The notes below the pieces were generated by a model, which searched no databases, was not told the DNA's origin, and was given only the letters and a program-made list of their open reading frames with translations. Shown here piece after piece: positions 63,163-64,000 of a stretch of 64,000 nt of DNA. Made by a program: the position numbers and the translations under genes. Positions within the stretch are counted from its first letter, which is position 1. Each line of letters begins with the position of its first letter. Origin of the DNA: Pseudoxanthomonas sp. PXM02 (GTDB lineage: Bacteria > Pseudomonadota > Gammaproteobacteria > Xanthomonadales > Xanthomonadaceae); contig NZ_JACVAK010000006.1 of NCBI RefSeq assembly GCF_014851805.1, positions 1 through 64,000 of the forward strand, read 5' to 3'.

Positions 63163-64000
63163 ATGCCGACCCCCGCTGCCACCGCCACCGCGCCCGCCCT
63201 TACCGAGATCCCCACCGAACCTGCGGCGCTGATGCGCGAACTGCGCGGCATCGACTGGCTGCAGTTGCTGGAAACCTGGGGACTGAAGCTGCTCGCCGCC
63301 GCCCTGATCTTCCTGGTCGGCATGTGGCTGGCCAAGCGCTTGAGCACGGGACTGGAGCGCGTGCTGGGCCGGACGCACGCGGATGCCACGCTGGGCGGGT
63401 TCCTGCGCCGTGCGAGCTACGCCGCCATGATGGTTCTGGTGATCATCACCGCGCTCACCTCGCTGGGCGTGAACCCGACCTCGATGCTCGCGGTGCTGGG
63501 CGCCGCCGGCCTCGCCGTCGGCCTGGCACTGAAGGACTCGCTGTCGAATATCGCGTCCGGCGTCATGCTGATCGTGCTGCGTCCGTTCCGCGATGGGGAC
63601 TTCGTGCAGGCGGCGGGGCTGGAAGGCGTGGTCGAAGAGGTCCGTATCTTCCAGACGCGCATGCGTACGCTCGACAACCGCCTGATCGTGCTGCCGAACA
63701 GCCTGATCACCACGGCGCCGATCATCAACTTCACCGCGAAGCCGCATCGCCGCATCGACATCCCGGTAGGCGTGGGCTACGACGACGACCTCAAGCGCGC
63801 CAAGCAGATTCTGCTGAAGATCGCGCAAGATCACCCGCATGTGCTGCCGGAGCCGGCGCCCAGCGTCATCGTGTCCAAGCTGAGCGAAAGCAGCGTCGAT
63901 CTGATCCTGCTGGCGTGGACCAAAACCAAGGACTTCGGCGAAACCAAGAGCGATCTGACCGAAGCCGTGCGGACCGAGATCATCGGCAACGGCCTCAACA
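63163..64000 (+). CDS. mscS: MscS-family mechanosensitive channel, 3' end outside window
   Basis: 279 codons are visible from ATG 63163 with AGGAG upstream; the frame runs off the window. Three membrane segments are seen, the third with VNPTSMLAVLGAAGLAVGLA and LKDSLSNIASGVMLIVLRPF, the pore-lining and beta-domain junction of MscS. Then VGVGYDDDLKRAKQIL begins the cytoplasmic alpha/beta domain. It would open under membrane tension to release solutes on osmotic downshift. Confidence 0.92.
   Translation, partial: MPTPAATATAPALTEIPTEPAALMRELRGIDWLQLLETWGLKLLAAALIFLVGMWLAKRLSTGLERVLGRTHADATLGGFLRRASYAAMMVLVIITALTSLGVNPTSMLAVLGAAGLAVGLALKDSLSNIASGVMLIVLRPFRDGDFVQAAGLEGVVEEVRIFQTRMRTLDNRLIVLPNSLITTAPIINFTAKPHRRIDIPVGVGYDDDLKRAKQILLKIAQDHPHVLPEPAPSVIVSKLSESSVDLILLAWTKTKDFGETKSDLTEAVRTEIIGNGLN

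Noticed and set aside
1..64000. CRISPR array or prophage
   Set aside because: No regularly spaced direct repeats and no phage structural, integrase or lysis genes were seen.

Overview
The window is GC-rich, densely packed Gammaproteobacterial DNA. Two things place it in the Xanthomonadaceae, most likely Pseudoxanthomonas or a close relative: a xylan/xylose locus of Xanthomonas type (TonB-dependent receptor, LacI regulators, TGGTAGCGCTAACA-like operators, GH67/GH43/GH3 enzymes) and an aryl-polyene (xanthomonadin-type) pigment cluster. Genus is inference; no rRNA or marker gene is present.

Layout. (1) 1-3190: accessory edge of visibly lower GC, with the start of an IS30-type transposase, a sodium:solute symporter and a nucleotidyltransferase, ending in two tandem hairpins. 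(2) 3191-32018: the xylan locus. A LacI repressor diverges from a TonB-dependent receptor. Then come SapC, cupin, flavin-dependent halogenase and DUF6445 genes, a xylB-xylA-xylE operon, a second LacI repressor facing it, and a nine-gene run: GH67 alpha-glucuronidase, SGNH esterase, GH43, GH3, GPH transporter, GH43, aldose epimerase, alpha/beta hydrolase, GH43. Three 14-bp operators precede the receptor, xylB and the GH67 gene. The pathway is coherent: outer-membrane uptake, removal of glucuronyl, acetyl and arabinosyl groups, cleavage to xylose, inner-membrane import, then isomerisation and phosphorylation. No endoxylanase is in the window. (3) 32019-34781: a lower-GC segment in which two XerC/XerD (dif-like) sites in opposite orientation enclose a BPSL0761-family gene, an SseB-domain gene, an antitoxin-like ORF and a non-coding stretch with repeated GGCAAC motifs. 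(4) 34782-40362: an NTF2-like protein, glucokinase, and a copper-resistance operon copL-copA-copB-DUF411.

(5) 40420-58348: a minus-strand cluster of 21 tightly overlapping genes. From the 5' end (58348) it encodes a chain-length-factor-like ketosynthase, PlsC-type acyltransferase, two acyl carrier proteins, a membrane protein, an AMP-ligase fused to a hotdog dehydratase, a family 2 glycosyltransferase, LpxL-type acyltransferase, MIO ammonia-lyase, thioesterase, LolA-like protein, MMPL exporter, FAD oxidoreductase, DUF3261 lipoprotein, ketosynthase, dehydratase, ketoreductase, second ketosynthase and three secreted proteins. This is an aryl-polyene assembly, lipidation and export set. (6) 58440-64000: tRNA-Ala and tRNA-Glu, two small genes, the divergent ppsR/ppsA pair and a truncated mscS.

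The least explained parts are the Xer-bracketed module at 32.9-34.7 kb, the G11 tract in the lacI/receptor control region, and the related hairpin repeats on either side of the xylan locus.
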